Positions 1 through 9,188 of a stretch of DNA of 64,000 bases are shown here, piece after piece. Every line of letters begins with the position of its first letter. The stretch's first letter is position 1. The position numbers and the translations under genes were made by a program. Origin of the DNA: Bacillota bacterium (lineage in GTDB: Bacteria; Bacillota; Clostridia; Lachnospirales; Lachnospiraceae); the NCBI GenBank assembly GCA_023392535.1, contig JAEVYY010000027.1, forward strand, positions 62,001 through 126,000, given 5' to 3'. The notes beneath the pieces are model-generated. The model saw only the letters and a program-made list of their open reading frames with translations, was not told the origin of the DNA and ran no database searches.

Positions 1-1519
1 AGATTCCAAGAACCATATCCTGTGAAGGAACGGCCACTGGACCACCATCAGAAGGTTTCAATAAGTTGTTTGGAGATAAGAGCAAAAATCTACATTCAGC
101 CTGTGCCTCCACCGATAACGGAAGATGAACGGCCATCTGATCACCATCAAAATCGGCATTAAAAGCAGTACATACCAACGGATGAAGTTTAATTGCTTTA
201 CCTTCAACCAGAATTGGCTCAAATGCTTGAATACCTAGTCTGTGAAGTGTAGGTGCACGATTTAACATAACCGGATGTTCCTTGATTACTTCTTCCAGCA
301 CATCCCAAACTTGTGTGTCTAATCTTTCCACCAACTTTTTAGCATTCTTAATATTCTGAGAGATTCCTCCAGCCACTAACTCTTTCATAACAAACGGCTT
401 GAAAAGCTCAATAGCCATTTCTTTTGGAAGACCGCATTGGTAAATTTTAAGCTCCGGCCCTACTACGATAACGGAACGTCCTGAATAGTCAACACGTTTT
501 CCAAGTAAGTTCTGACGGAAACGTCCGGATTTACCCTTTAACATATCGGATAATGACTTTAATGCTCTATTACCAGGACCAGTCACTGGTCTGCCTCGTC
601 TGCCATTATCAATCAATGCATCGACCGCTTCCTGAAGCATTCTTTTCTCATTACGAACAATGATATCCGGCGCTCCTAATTCAAGCAATCTATTTAAACG
701 GTTATTTCTATTAATAATTCTTCTATATAAATCATTCAAATCTGATGTTGCAAAACGTCCGCCATCTAGTTGAACCATAGGACGTAAATCCGGAGGAATA
801 ACAGGAACAACATCCATAATCATCCATTCTGGTTTATTTCCCGATTCTCTAAAAGCCTCTACAACTTCTAATCGCTTGATAATTCTTGCACGTTTTTGAC
901 CAGATGAATCTTTTAAATCACCTTTAAGCTCCACCGCTTCTCTTTCAAGATTAATTGACTGAAGCAATTCCTTTATAGATTCCGCACCCATTCCAACGCG
1001 GAATTTATTGCCCCATGTCTCTCTGGAATCTTGGTATTCTTTTTCAGATAAAACTTGTTTATACTGAAGATCGGTCTCTCCCTCATCTAATACGATATAA
1101 GAGGCAAAGTATAACACTTTTTCCAATATCCTTGGGGATAGATCGAGAATAAGTCCCATTCTGCTCGGGATACCTTTAAAGTACCAGATATGTGATACTG
1201 GAGCAGCAAGCTCAATATGTCCCATGCGTTCCCTACGAACATTCGCTTTTGTCACCTCGACACCGCAACGATCGCAAACGACACCTTTATATCTTATTTT
1301 TTTATATTTACCACAGTGACATTCCCAATCTTTACTAGGTCCAAAAATCTTTTCACAGAATAAACCATCTTTTTCTGGTTTTAAGGTCCGATAATTGATT
1401 GTCTCAGGTTTTGTAACTTCGCCTCTAGACCAATCCCTAATCTTTTCTGGTGATGCTAATCCAATCTTAATTGCATCAAACGTCATAGGTTGGTAAACTT
1501 CATTATTTGTTTCTGACAT
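1..1519 (-). CDS. rpoC: RNA polymerase subunit beta', N-terminal part (cut by left edge)
   Basis: About 506 codons of the N-terminal part of the largest core RNA polymerase subunit are present. The gene continues beyond position 1, so this is a window-edge partial and not a truncation. The zinc ribbon is seen as CxC followed by CDRCG near residues 60-78. The catalytic magnesium loop NADFDGDQM lies at about 130-160. The ATG at 1519 is preceded by an AGGAGTGCC Shine-Dalgarno sequence. It follows rpoB by 32 bases and should be co-transcribed with it to form the beta/beta' catalytic cleft. The reading frame is open throughout. Confidence 0.98.
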   Translation of the reverse strand, partial: MSETNNEVYQPMTFDAIKIGLASPEKIRDWSRGEVTKPETINYRTLKPEKDGLFCEKIFGPSKDWECHCGKYKKIRYKGVVCDRCGVEVTKANVRRERMGHIELAAPVSHIWYFKGIPSRMGLILDLSPRILEKVLYFASYIVLDEGETDLQYKQVLSEKEYQDSRETWGNKFRVGMGAESIKELLQSINLEREAVELKGDLKDSSGQKRARIIKRLEVVEAFRESGNKPEWMIMDVVPVIPPDLRPMVQLDGGRFATSDLNDLYRRIINRNNRLNRLLELGAPDIIVRNEKRMLQEAVDALIDNGRRGRPVTGPGNRALKSLSDMLKGKSGRFRQNLLGKRVDYSGRSVIVVGPELKIYQCGLPKEMAIELFKPFVMKELVAGGISQNIKNAKKLVERLDTQVWDVLEEVIKEHPVMLNRAPTLHRLGIQAFEPILVEGKAIKLHPLVCTAFNADFDGDQMAVHLPLSVEAQAECRFLLLSPNNLLKPSDGGPVAVPSQDMVLGI

Positions 1520-1551
1520 TTATGGCACTCCTTCCGATTCAATCTGATTCA

Positions 1552-4500
1552 TTACTCTTCAAAAGAATTTTCCAACTCCATCTCATCTAAGTCTGCATCC
1601 AAATCATCTTCTTCCAAATCTTCTATATCTTCTTCAGCAGCTACCAGCTCTCCACTGACCTGATCAAACTCCTGTTTTTGATATCCCATGGTTCCAAGTG
1701 ATTCTTTTTCATAATCATAGCTTTTGGAATCGCCTTCAATTTCAAAACGATAGTCCGTCTCAGCATAATCTATTGTTTCCATAATCTCAACTTCTGTCTG
1801 ATCATCACGAAGTACTTTCACATCCAGACCAAGAGATTGCAATTCTTTTAACAATACTTTAAATGATTCTGGTATTCCTGGTTCCGGAATATTCTCTCCT
1901 TTGATAATCGCTTCATATGTCTTAACACGGCCAATCACATCATCTGATTTCACTGTTAAGATTTCTTGTAGTGTATAGGATGCGCCATATGCCTCCAATG
2001 CCCAAACTTCCATCTCACCAAATCTTTGACCTCCGAACTGTGCCTTACCTCCCAAAGGTTGCTGTGTGACAAGAGAATAAGGACCTGTAGAACGAGCATG
2101 AATTTTATCGTCAACTAAATGATGAAGTTTTAAGTAATGCATATGTCCAATTGTTACTGGACTATCAAAATATTCTCCTGTTCTACCATCACGAAGTCTA
2201 ACTTTACCGTCTCTGGAAATAGGTACTCCTTTCCAAAGGTTTCTGTGGTCTCTATGCTTTGATAAATAGCTCAAAACTCCAGGAAGAAGCGTATCTTTAT
2301 ATTTTTTTTCAAATTCTTCCCATGTTGAATTTACATAGTCATTAGCCAAATCAAGCGTATCCATGATATCTAACTCGTTTGCTCCATCAAATACAGGTGT
2401 TGCAATATTAAAGCCCAACGCCTTTGCAGCAAGTGAAAGATGAATCTCGAGTACCTGTCCGATATTCATACGGGAAGGCACGCCCAATGGATTCAACACA
2501 ATATCAAGCGGTCGCCCATTCGGTAAATATGGCATGTCTTCAACTGGTAATACGCGGGATACAACACCCTTGTTTCCATGTCGCCCTGCCATTTTGTCAC
2601 CAACTGAGATTTTTCTTTTTTGTGCAATATAGATAACGACCGCCTGATTAACGCCTGGCGATAACTCATCACCGTTTTCTCTTGTAAATACTTTTGCATC
2701 TACCACAATACCGTATTCCCCATGAGGCACTTTTAAAGAAGTATCCCTGACTTCTCTTGCTTTTTCTCCAAAGATTGCACGAAGAAGTCTTTCCTCTGCC
2801 GTTAATTCTGTCTCTCCCTTTGGTGTAACTTTACCAACCAAAATATCTCCAGCTCTGACTTCAGCTCCAATACGTATGATACCCCTATCATCCAAATCTT
2901 TTAAAGCATCATCGCCGACACCCGGAACATCTCTTGTAATCTCCTCTGGTCCCAACTTGGTATCTCGTGCTTCTGCTTCATATTCTTCAATATGAACAGA
3001 TGTATATACATCTTCTTGTACTAATCTTTCGCTAAGTAAGACTGCATCTTCATAGTTGTAACCTTCCCATGTCATAAATCCAATCAATGGGTTTTTGCCA
3101 AGACCGAGCTCACCTTGCGCTGTAGAAGGACCATCCGCAATTACACTACCTTCTTCCACACGCTCTCCTCTAAATACAATCGGCTTTTGATTGTAACAGT
3201 TGCTTTGGTTACTTCTTGAAAATTTCGTTAATTTAAAGACTTCTTTTTCTCCATCATCATAGGCAACTCTAATTTCCTTTGAAGAAGAATATTCTACCAC
3301 ACCTGGTTTTTTAGCAACGCAACATACACCTGAATCCACTGCCGCTTTTGGCTCCATACCAGTTCCTACTACAGGAGCTTCTGTAAATAATAACGGAACT
3401 GCCTGACGCTGCATATTAGATCCCATAAGAGCACGGTTCGCATCGTCATTCTCCAGGAATGGAATTAAAGCAGTAGCTACCGAGAACACCATTTTAGGAG
3501 AAACATCCATGTAATCGAACATTGCTTTCGGATATTCCTGTGTCTCTTCACGGAAACGACCTGAAACGCTATTTCTTACAAAATAACCTTCTTCATCCAG
3601 TGCTTCATTTGCCTGCGCAACATGATAATTATCTTCCTCATCTGCTGTCATATAGATAACTTCATCGGTAACTCTAGGATTTTGAGGATCCGTTTTATCA
3701 ATTTTTCTATATGGAGCCTCTACAAAACCATATTCATTAATTCTTGCATAAGTCGCAAGTGAGTTAATCAAACCAATATTTGGACCTTCCGGTGTCTCAA
3801 TCGGACACATCCTTCCATAATGGGAGTAATGAACATCACGTACCTCGAATCCAGCCCTGTCTCTACTAAGTCCTCCAGGTCCCAATGCGGACAAACGTCT
3901 CTTATGTGTTAATTCACCAAGTGGATTATTTTGATCCATAAACTGTGATAGCTGAGAAGAACCAAAGAATTCTTTTACAGCCGCCTGCACAGGTTTGATA
4001 TTAATTAGAACTTGTGGTGATATTTCTTCTGCATCATGTGTCGTCATTCTTTCACGAACTACTCTTTCGAGTCTGGAAAGACCAATTCTGTATTGATTTT
4101 GAAGCAATTCACCAACTGCTCTGATACGTCTATTTCCCAAATGATCTATATCATCATCTTTACCAATACCATACTCCAGGTGAATATTATAGTTAATAGA
4201 AGCTAATATATCTTCTTTCGTAATATGCTTTGGTATCAATTCATGAATATTCTTCTGGATTGCCTCTGCCAGTTCTTCCGGCTTATCCTGAAATTCCTCT
4301 AAGATCTGTTGTAGGACTGGATAGTATACAAGTTCCGTAACTCCTAATTCCTTTGGATTGCAATCCACAAAATTTCTAATATCAACCATCATATTAGAAA
4401 TAATTTTCACATTTCTTTCCTCTGATTGAATCCATACAAAAGAAACTGCTGCATTTTGTATTTTTTCTGCAAGTTCTGCAGTCACTTTGTCGCCTGCGGC

Positions 4501-5421
4501 AGCGAGTACTTCCCCGAATTGATCCACTACATCCTCTGCAAGAATCTGATGTCTGATTCTATTCTTAAAAGCTAACTTTTTATTGAATTTATATCTACCG
4601 ACTTTTGCTAAATCATATCTTCTAGGGTCAAAGAACATAGCTGTAATAAGGCTTTCTGCACTTTCAACACTCAACGGTTCCCCTGGACGTATTTTTTTAT
4701 ACAGTTCTAAAAGACCTTCTTGATAGTTCTCTGAAACGTCTTTCGTAAAACTTGCCTCAATTTTAGGTTCATCACCAAACAATTCTCTGATTTCATCATT
4801 CGTACCCACCCCAAGCGCTCTGATCAGAACTGTAATCGGTACTTTTCTTGTTCTATCTACACGTACGTAAAAAATATCATTGGAATCAGTCTCGTATTCC
4901 AACCATGCACCACGATTCGGAATAACGGTAGATGAATACAAAGTCTTACCAATCTTATCGTGTCCAATTGCATAGTAGATACCAGGTGAACGCACCAACT
5001 GGCTGACGATAACTCTCTCTGCCCCATTGATAACGAATGTACCTGTTGCTGTCATAAGTGGAAGGTCACCCATAAAGATCTCGTGTTCGCTTATTTCTTC
5101 TTTTTCCTTATTATATAAACGAACTTTTACCTTTAAAGGAGCTGCATACGTCGCATCTCTCTCTTTACATTTCTCAATAGAATACTTAACTTCATCTTCA
5201 CATAACTCAAAGTCCACGAATTCCAAACTCATGTGTCCGCTGTAATCCGCTATTGGAGAGATATCATCAAATACTTCTTTCAGACCTTCTTCTAAAAACC
5301 ACTTATAAGAGTCCTTCTGAACTTCTATAAGGTTAGGCATCTCCAATACCTCTTTTTGCCGTGAATAACTCATACGTATATTCTTACCCGAAGCAATAGG
5401 ACGTATTCTGTTCTTTTCCAT
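1552..5421 (-). CDS. rpoB: RNA polymerase subunit beta
   Basis: Full-length beta subunit, about 1,289 residues. The rifampicin-pocket segment is recognisable (SQLSQFMDQNNPLGELTHKR, then RLSALGPGGL). It carries the usual susceptible residues Q, D, H and S. The hybrid-binding motif GDKMAGRHGNKGV is also present. The last 40 or so residues are strongly acidic, a tail longer than in E. coli. Two ATGs lie close together at 5427 and 5421. GGGGTG sits almost on the first and at proper spacing from the second, so 5421 is preferred. It is transcribed with rpoC from the promoter at 5515-5543 and possibly by read-through from rplJL. Confidence 0.97.
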   Translation of the reverse strand: MEKNRIRPIASGKNIRMSYSRQKEVLEMPNLIEVQKDSYKWFLEEGLKEVFDDISPIADYSGHMSLEFVDFELCEDEVKYSIEKCKERDATYAAPLKVKVRLYNKEKEEISEHEIFMGDLPLMTATGTFVINGAERVIVSQLVRSPGIYYAIGHDKIGKTLYSSTVIPNRGAWLEYETDSNDIFYVRVDRTRKVPITVLIRALGVGTNDEIRELFGDEPKIEASFTKDVSENYQEGLLELYKKIRPGEPLSVESAESLITAMFFDPRRYDLAKVGRYKFNKKLAFKNRIRHQILAEDVVDQFGEVLAAAGDKVTAELAEKIQNAAVSFVWIQSEERNVKIISNMMVDIRNFVDCNPKELGVTELVYYPVLQQILEEFQDKPEELAEAIQKNIHELIPKHITKEDILASINYNIHLEYGIGKDDDIDHLGNRRIRAVGELLQNQYRIGLSRLERVVRERMTTHDAEEISPQVLINIKPVQAAVKEFFGSSQLSQFMDQNNPLGELTHKRRLSALGPGGLSRDRAGFEVRDVHYSHYGRMCPIETPEGPNIGLINSLATYARINEYGFVEAPYRKIDKTDPQNPRVTDEVIYMTADEEDNYHVAQANEALDEEGYFVRNSVSGRFREETQEYPKAMFDYMDVSPKMVFSVATALIPFLENDDANRALMGSNMQRQAVPLLFTEAPVVGTGMEPKAAVDSGVCCVAKKPGVVEYSSSKEIRVAYDDGEKEVFKLTKFSRSNQSNCYNQKPIVFRGERVEEGSVIADGPSTAQGELGLGKNPLIGFMTWEGYNYEDAVLLSERLVQEDVYTSVHIEEYEAEARDTKLGPEEITRDVPGVGDDALKDLDDRGIIRIGAEVRAGDILVGKVTPKGETELTAEERLLRAIFGEKAREVRDTSLKVPHGEYGIVVDAKVFTRENGDELSPGVNQAVVIYIAQKRKISVGDKMAGRHGNKGVVSRVLPVEDMPYLPNGRPLDIVLNPLGVPSRMNIGQVLEIHLSLAAKALGFNIATPVFDGANELDIMDTLDLANDYVNSTWEEFEKKYKDTLLPGVLSYLSKHRDHRNLWKGVPISRDGKVRLRDGRTGEYFDSPVTIGHMHYLKLHHLVDDKIHARSTGPYSLVTQQPLGGKAQFGGQRFGEMEVWALEAYGASYTLQEILTVKSDDVIGRVKTYEAIIKGENIPEPGIPESFKVLLKELQSLGLDVKVLRDDQTEVEIMETIDYAETDYRFEIEGDSKSYDYEKESLGTMGYQKQEFDQVSGELVAAEEDIEDLEEDDLDADLDEMELENSFEE

Positions 5422-5514
5422 TGACATTTCACCCCGTTCTTTATGATTTTAAGCTTTCATCGCATATTTTTGCGCATAAAAATAAGCCTACCACACCACA
5501 ATAGTGCACTATCC

Positions 5515-5543
5515 ATCCTATCACAAATAATTTTATAAGTCAA
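5515..5543 (-). promoter_or_regulatory. Sigma-A-type promoter for rpoBC
   Basis: On the minus strand TTGACT (5543-5538), a 17-base spacer and TAGGAT (5520-5515) make a near-consensus vegetative promoter. It lies about 90 bases upstream of rpoB and downstream of the hairpin that follows rplL. This implies that rpoBC can be expressed independently of rplJL. Confidence 0.75.
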
Positions 5544-5616
5544 CCGCAAAAAAATAAAATTACCTCTGATAGCCTGCATACCAGTAGACTGCCTGCTAAT
5601 TATTAAACTTTAGAAA

Positions 5617-5657
5617 CCAAAATCTCAATCGCTCATTTGTAGCAACTGAGATTTTAG
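5617..5657 (-). terminator. Hairpin after rplL (attenuator or partial terminator)
   Basis: An 11-bp stem (arms 5617-5627 and 5647-5657) with a 19-base loop follows the rplL stop. On the minus strand it ends in TTTTGGTTT, which is only a weak U tract, so partial termination is more likely than a full stop. A seven-T run lies on the plus side. A partial attenuator between rplL and rpoB is well known in bacteria. Confidence 0.6.
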
Positions 5658-5680
5658 TTTTTTTATTCTTTTGATCTGAA

Positions 5681-6058
5681 TTATTTAAGGGTAGCTTTTG
5701 CGCCTTCTGCTTCAAGTTTGCCTTTTAATTCATCTGCTTCTGCTTTACTAGCTGCTTCTTTCACAATTTTTGGAGCTCCATCAACTAAGTCTTTCGCTTC
5801 TTTTAAGCCAAGTCCTGTAGCTTCACGTACAACTTTGATAACTTTAACCTTATTTGGTCCAACTTCTGTTAATTCTACATCAAACTCAGTTTTTTCTTCT
5901 GCTGCTTCTCCAGCTCCTGCAGCTGCTGCTGCTACAACAACACCTGCTGCTGCTGAAACACCGAATTCTTCTTCGCATGCTTTTACTAATTCGTTTAATT
6001 CTAATACTGTTAACTCTTTAACAGCATCAATGATTTCTTGAGTTGATAATTTTGCCAT
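5681..6058 (-). CDS. rplL: Large ribosomal subunit protein bL12 (L7/L12)
   Basis: 125 residues, the normal length for the stalk protein. The N-terminal dimerisation helices are followed by an Ala-rich hinge (AAAAAAGAGEAAEE, about residues 43-56). The C-terminal factor-binding domain contains the diagnostic VREATGLGLKEAKDLVD. It recruits translational GTPases to the ribosome. It lies 49 bases downstream of rplJ in the same operon under the L10 leader. Gene identity is certain. Confidence 0.98.
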   Translation of the reverse strand: MAKLSTQEIIDAVKELTVLELNELVKACEEEFGVSAAAGVVVAAAAAGAGEAAEEKTEFDVELTEVGPNKVKVIKVVREATGLGLKEAKDLVDGAPKIVKEAASKAEADELKGKLEAEGAKATLK

Positions 6059-6107
6059 TTTAATTTACCTCCATTAAATTTAGAGTAATCCATACTCTCT
6101 TATAGTT

Positions 6108-6650
6108 TTATTCTGCTACTGTAGTTTCTTCAGCGGTCGGTGTCGCTTCTTCTGTTACTTCCGCTACACCGTCTTTCTCTGCAACTTGTTTAATAACACG
6201 TGCAAAGTTCGTAATTGGTGACTGTAAACTTCCAAGTAATTTTGAGAGAAGTTCTTCTCTTGAAGGAATCGTTGCAATATTTGCAATACCTGCTGCATCG
6301 TAAACAATTCCCTCTACAATACCAGCTTTCACTTCAAGTGCTGGTGCTGTCTTCGCAAATTTACAAATGATTCTAGATGGTGCCGTAGCATCGTCCTTTG
6401 AAATAGCTACTGCACTTGGTCCTTCAAGATACTGCGTTAACATATCTAATTCAGTTCCCTTAAAAGCCAAAGTCATCATAGTATTTTTGTAAACTTTGTA
6501 AGTAACGCCTGCTTCGCGAAGTTCTTTACGAAGTCTTGTATCTTGCTCTACTGTAAGACCACGATAATCCACCAGCACAGCCGATTGCGCATCTTTAATG
6601 TTTGAAGATATTTCTTCTACTATGGGTTGCTTTAATTCGATTTTTGCCAT
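6108..6650 (-). CDS. rplJ: Large ribosomal subunit protein uL10
   Basis: 180 residues. The N-terminal rRNA-binding domain includes VLVDYRGLTVEQDTRLRKEL, and the C-terminal helix that binds L12 dimers ends in a Thr/Glu-rich tail. It forms the base of the ribosomal stalk. A strong AAGGAGG sequence lies 8 bases before the ATG. A structured leader with a terminator hairpin (6697-6835) lies directly upstream, so autogenous control by L10 or the L10-L12 complex is expected. Confidence 0.97.
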   Translation of the reverse strand: MAKIELKQPIVEEISSNIKDAQSAVLVDYRGLTVEQDTRLRKELREAGVTYKVYKNTMMTLAFKGTELDMLTQYLEGPSAVAISKDDATAPSRIICKFAKTAPALEVKAGIVEGIVYDAAGIANIATIPSREELLSKLLGSLQSPITNFARVIKQVAEKDGVAEVTEEATPTAEETTVAE

Positions 6651-6696
6651 TTTTATTTACCTCCTTATAGATTTTATCGCCGATCAGGAGTTTCTA

Positions 6697-6727
6697 TCAA
6701 AAATACCCTCTTGTTAGACAAGAGGGT
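6697..6727 (-). terminator. L10-leader attenuator hairpin
   Basis: A perfect 10-bp stem (arms 6705-6714 and 6718-6727) with a 3-base loop is followed on the minus strand by ATTTTTG. It sits about 50 bases before rplJ and has an intrinsic-terminator form. It is the expected switch point of the L10 leader. Confidence 0.85.
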
Positions 6728-6835
6728 TTAAAGTCAAAAAAAGTAAACTCTATCTCTCCTCGGTAGGCATATTATTATGTCAATCAATTCTTAAAGAAAC
6801 TTATTGACACCTACTGTCTTCGGCATAGTCACAAT
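6697..6835 (-). promoter_or_regulatory. L10 leader (ribosomal protein autoregulatory element)
   Basis: The minus-strand RNA contains GCCGAAGACAGTAGGTG (complement around 6812-6828). It is followed by TGCCTACCGAGGAGAG (around 6754-6769). The GTAGGTG and TGCCTACC segments can pair. This is the pattern I recognise from the L10 leader family of Firmicutes, where L10 binds and favours termination. The element ends in the hairpin listed separately. Only pairing and motif recognition support this call; no covariance search was run. Confidence 0.8.
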
Positions 6836-6845
6836 GACCTTTATC

Positions 6846-6874
6846 AATTTATCATATCATGATTTAAATGTCAA
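6846..6874 (-). promoter_or_regulatory. Sigma-A-type promoter for rplJL
   Basis: Minus-strand TTGACA (6874-6869), 17 bases, then TAAATT (6851-6846). It lies just upstream of the L10 leader and 14 bases beyond the capA-like stop codon. This makes rplJL a transcription unit separate from rplKA. Confidence 0.7.
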
Positions 6875-6887
6875 GCATTCATTTTAT

Positions 6888-8174
6888 TCATTTACTGACA
6901 TATCCATTTTCATCAATGGTAACACCAGGAGATAACTCCCTCATCGTTTGTAAGACTCTGGCTTTCTCATTATCATTCAACAAAATTGTTTCACATCCGG
7001 ATTGTAAACATGGGACAAATTGATATTGCTGAATCCCTTCTTTATTAATTGTAACTTTTACCATACCGGTATCCACTGTTTTTGAATTGAACCAAAAATT
7101 ACCGAGACTATATATGATCGGTACATCCCCTATATAAGCAATTTCTTGCAGGCAGTGTGGGTGATCCCCAATAATAAGATCTGCACCCGCTTCCACATAG
7201 AGCGGAGCTTGCTCCTTCTGCGCCCAATCAATGGTCTTTTCGTTTTCGGTTCCCCAATGTACATATACTACCACAAAATCACTATTTGCTTTTGCTTCTG
7301 CTATAGCTTTTCGTAACGCCGTGGAATCCTTACATCGAAATACCCCGGCAGCACTTTCCGTCGCTCCCCTTGTATCCGGATTGTCCACACGTTCAATTTG
7401 AGTTGCAGATAAAAAAGCAATTTTTATATCATTTGCAATAAAATATACAGGCTTGGAGGCTTCCTCTATGTTTCTACCTGCACCTACATATGGGATAGAT
7501 GCATTTTGCAATGTATCCATACTATCCAGCAAGGAAACTTCTCCATAGTCATATGCATGATTATTTGCCAATGATACGATATCCGCACCAATATCATTTA
7601 AAATCTTTACATGTTCTGGCTTTCCTCTGAATGTATATGTCTTATCTGGTATCGGAGTACCACGTGTCGTAAAAGTACATTCATTGTTGATCATAAATAT
7701 ATCAGCATTTCGCATTTCGTCAATCAGATCAGATGACATACATTGGGTTATGTCCGATCCCTTATTCTTGTAGTGATTCATGATTGTATAGGAATCATCA
7801 AACATAATATCTCCTGCAAAGATCATTGTAACACTATCTTCATTTACTGTATCTTTCGCATAAATATTTTGCTCTTTCATTTTTTCCGGATCTGCTAAAA
7901 TATCCGCGTACTTACCTGTAGGCTTTGACGGCTCAACTTTTTGTTCCCCTTCTATCCCGAAAGGAAAAGCTTGTATCAACATCTGTTCACTATCATTGGC
8001 TAATTGATTCAGGCCATCACCCAAGTCATTCATTCGTATTGCATAAATTGTCATTAACGCAATGCTGCCAGTTAACAAAACGCATAAAAAAACAGAAAGG
8101 AACAATAAGAGCTGTTTCTTCCTTCTTGCTTTTCTTCTTTTACGCACCGATCTTTTTCCACTTACATTACGCAA
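6888..8174 (-). CDS. CapA/PgsA-type membrane-anchored phosphoesterase
   Basis: 428 residues. The N-terminus is very basic, followed by one membrane segment (about residues 22-48), which predicts an extracellular domain. That domain shows the CapA metallophosphatase motifs FAGDIMFDD, NNECTF, LANNHAYDYG, YVHWGTE and IGDHPHCLQ. Family members include PgsA/CapA of poly-gamma-glutamate synthesis, but no pgsB or pgsC is nearby, so the substrate is unknown. The start appears to be TTG at 8174, with GAGG about 10 bases upstream. It sits between rplA and rplJ, where these genes are normally adjacent, with its own candidate promoter and flanking transcription signals. Confidence 0.88.
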   Translation of the reverse strand: MRNVSGKRSVRKRRKARRKKQLLLFLSVFLCVLLTGSIALMTIYAIRMNDLGDGLNQLANDSEQMLIQAFPFGIEGEQKVEPSKPTGKYADILADPEKMKEQNIYAKDTVNEDSVTMIFAGDIMFDDSYTIMNHYKNKGSDITQCMSSDLIDEMRNADIFMINNECTFTTRGTPIPDKTYTFRGKPEHVKILNDIGADIVSLANNHAYDYGEVSLLDSMDTLQNASIPYVGAGRNIEEASKPVYFIANDIKIAFLSATQIERVDNPDTRGATESAAGVFRCKDSTALRKAIAEAKANSDFVVVYVHWGTENEKTIDWAQKEQAPLYVEAGADLIIGDHPHCLQEIAYIGDVPIIYSLGNFWFNSKTVDTGMVKVTINKEGIQQYQFVPCLQSGCETILLNDNEKARVLQTMRELSPGVTIDENGYVSK

Positions 8175-8285
8175 TTCTTCTTATCCTCTATTCATGAAAT
8201 CATTTTATACTGTGGCAAAACTCAGCATTTTTTAAAAGCGGTTCTTTCGCTTTTATTAGAAATTCTTTTCACACTTCTTTTGCAT

Positions 8286-8314
8286 ATTATATCATATAAA
8301 TATCTATATGGAAA
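8286..8314 (-). promoter_or_regulatory. Candidate promoter for the capA-like gene
   Basis: A perfect TATAAT (minus strand, 8291-8286) is preceded at 17 bases by a weak -35, TTTCCA. The site lies in the 240-base gap between the rplA terminator and the capA-like gene. No other clear signal is visible there. Confidence 0.45.
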
Positions 8315-8370
8315 AATGAAAGTACATATTACCTCATACATTTATGATGACACGATAATTCCTATAGACT

Positions 8371-8400
8371 AAAAAGGACAGATGCAACATGCACCTGTCC
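8371..8400 (-). terminator. Rho-independent terminator of the rplKA unit
   Basis: Arms 8376-8386 and 8390-8400 form an 11-bp stem with one G-U pair and a 3-base loop. The minus strand then reads TTTTTAG. It begins 15 bases after the rplA stop and separates rplKA from the capA-like gene. Confidence 0.9.
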
Positions 8401-8414
8401 TCTTTTAAGTTTAA

Positions 8415-9104
8415 TTAAAATTTGTTCGTATTAATTCTTACACCAGGTCCCATTGTAGATGTTAGTGTAACACTTCTTAAATATTGACCTTTGACTGCAC
8501 TTGGTTTTGCCTTTTGAATGGCATCCATTAAGGTATCAAAATTTTCTTGTAATTTTTCAGATTCAAAAGAAGCTTTTCCAACTGGTACATGAATGATGTT
8601 AGTCTTATCGAGTCTGTACTCAATCTTACCTGCTTTGATATCATTGATTGCCTTAGTAACGTCCATCGTTACTGTTCCAGCTTTTGGATTTGGCATTAAA
8701 CCTTTTGGTCCAAGTACTTTACCAAGACGTCCAACAACGCCCATCATGTCTGGTGTTGCAACAACAACATCAAAATCCAGCCATCCTTCATTTTGAATCT
8801 TTGGAATCAGTTCATCTCCTCCGACAAAATCTGCTCCTGCTGCTTCTGCTTCCGAAACTTTATCACCCTTTGCAAAAACTAGAACTTTAACTGTCTTTCC
8901 AGTTCCGTTTGGTAATACAACTGCCCCACGAATCTGTTGCTCTGCATGACGTCCGTCGCAGCCAGTTCTGATATGAAGTTCAATTGTTTCGTCAAACTTA
9001 GCTGTTGCATTCTTTTTCACCAACGCAATTGCATCGCTTGATTCGTATTGAATCGTGCGGTCAACTAACTTTGCTGCTTCTTTATATTTTTTTCCATGTT
9101 TCAT
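8415..9104 (-). CDS. rplA: Large ribosomal subunit protein uL1
   Basis: 229 residues, standard length. The L1 signature GPKGLMPNPKAGTVT is present in the middle, with KAGKIEYRLDKTNIIHVPVG after it. It forms the mobile L1 stalk that releases tRNA from the E site. In other bacteria it represses its own operon by binding the mRNA. The ATG has AGGAGG at normal spacing. A structured leader (9120-9157) immediately precedes it. Confidence 0.97.
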   Translation of the reverse strand: MKHGKKYKEAAKLVDRTIQYESSDAIALVKKNATAKFDETIELHIRTGCDGRHAEQQIRGAVVLPNGTGKTVKVLVFAKGDKVSEAEAAGADFVGGDELIPKIQNEGWLDFDVVVATPDMMGVVGRLGKVLGPKGLMPNPKAGTVTMDVTKAINDIKAGKIEYRLDKTNIIHVPVGKASFESEKLQENFDTLMDAIQKAKPSAVKGQYLRSVTLTSTMGPGVRINTNKF

Positions 9105-9119
9105 TCTTAATTACCTCCT

Positions 9120-9157
9120 GTGGTATTATGGCGGTGTGCACAAGGCACTCCTCCCAC
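9120..9157 (-). promoter_or_regulatory. Structured leader before rplA (candidate L1/L11 control element)
   Basis: The minus strand runs GTGGGAG (9157-9151) to CCGCCATAATACCAC (9134-9120). The GTGG and CCAC ends can pair and enclose an inner GC-rich part. The same two motifs frame the gap before rplK. Repetition of this pattern before two adjacent ribosomal genes suggests an autoregulatory RNA, but which protein binds it is inference. Confidence 0.45.
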
Positions 9158-9188
9158 TTCTATTTTTCTGCTACTTGAATCGACTAAT

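Noticed and set aside
2424..2636. Short plus-strand reading frame inside rpoB (similar ones inside rplL, rplA and fliD)
   Set aside because: Frame shadows of highly conserved minus-strand genes, with no ribosome-binding site and low-complexity translations.
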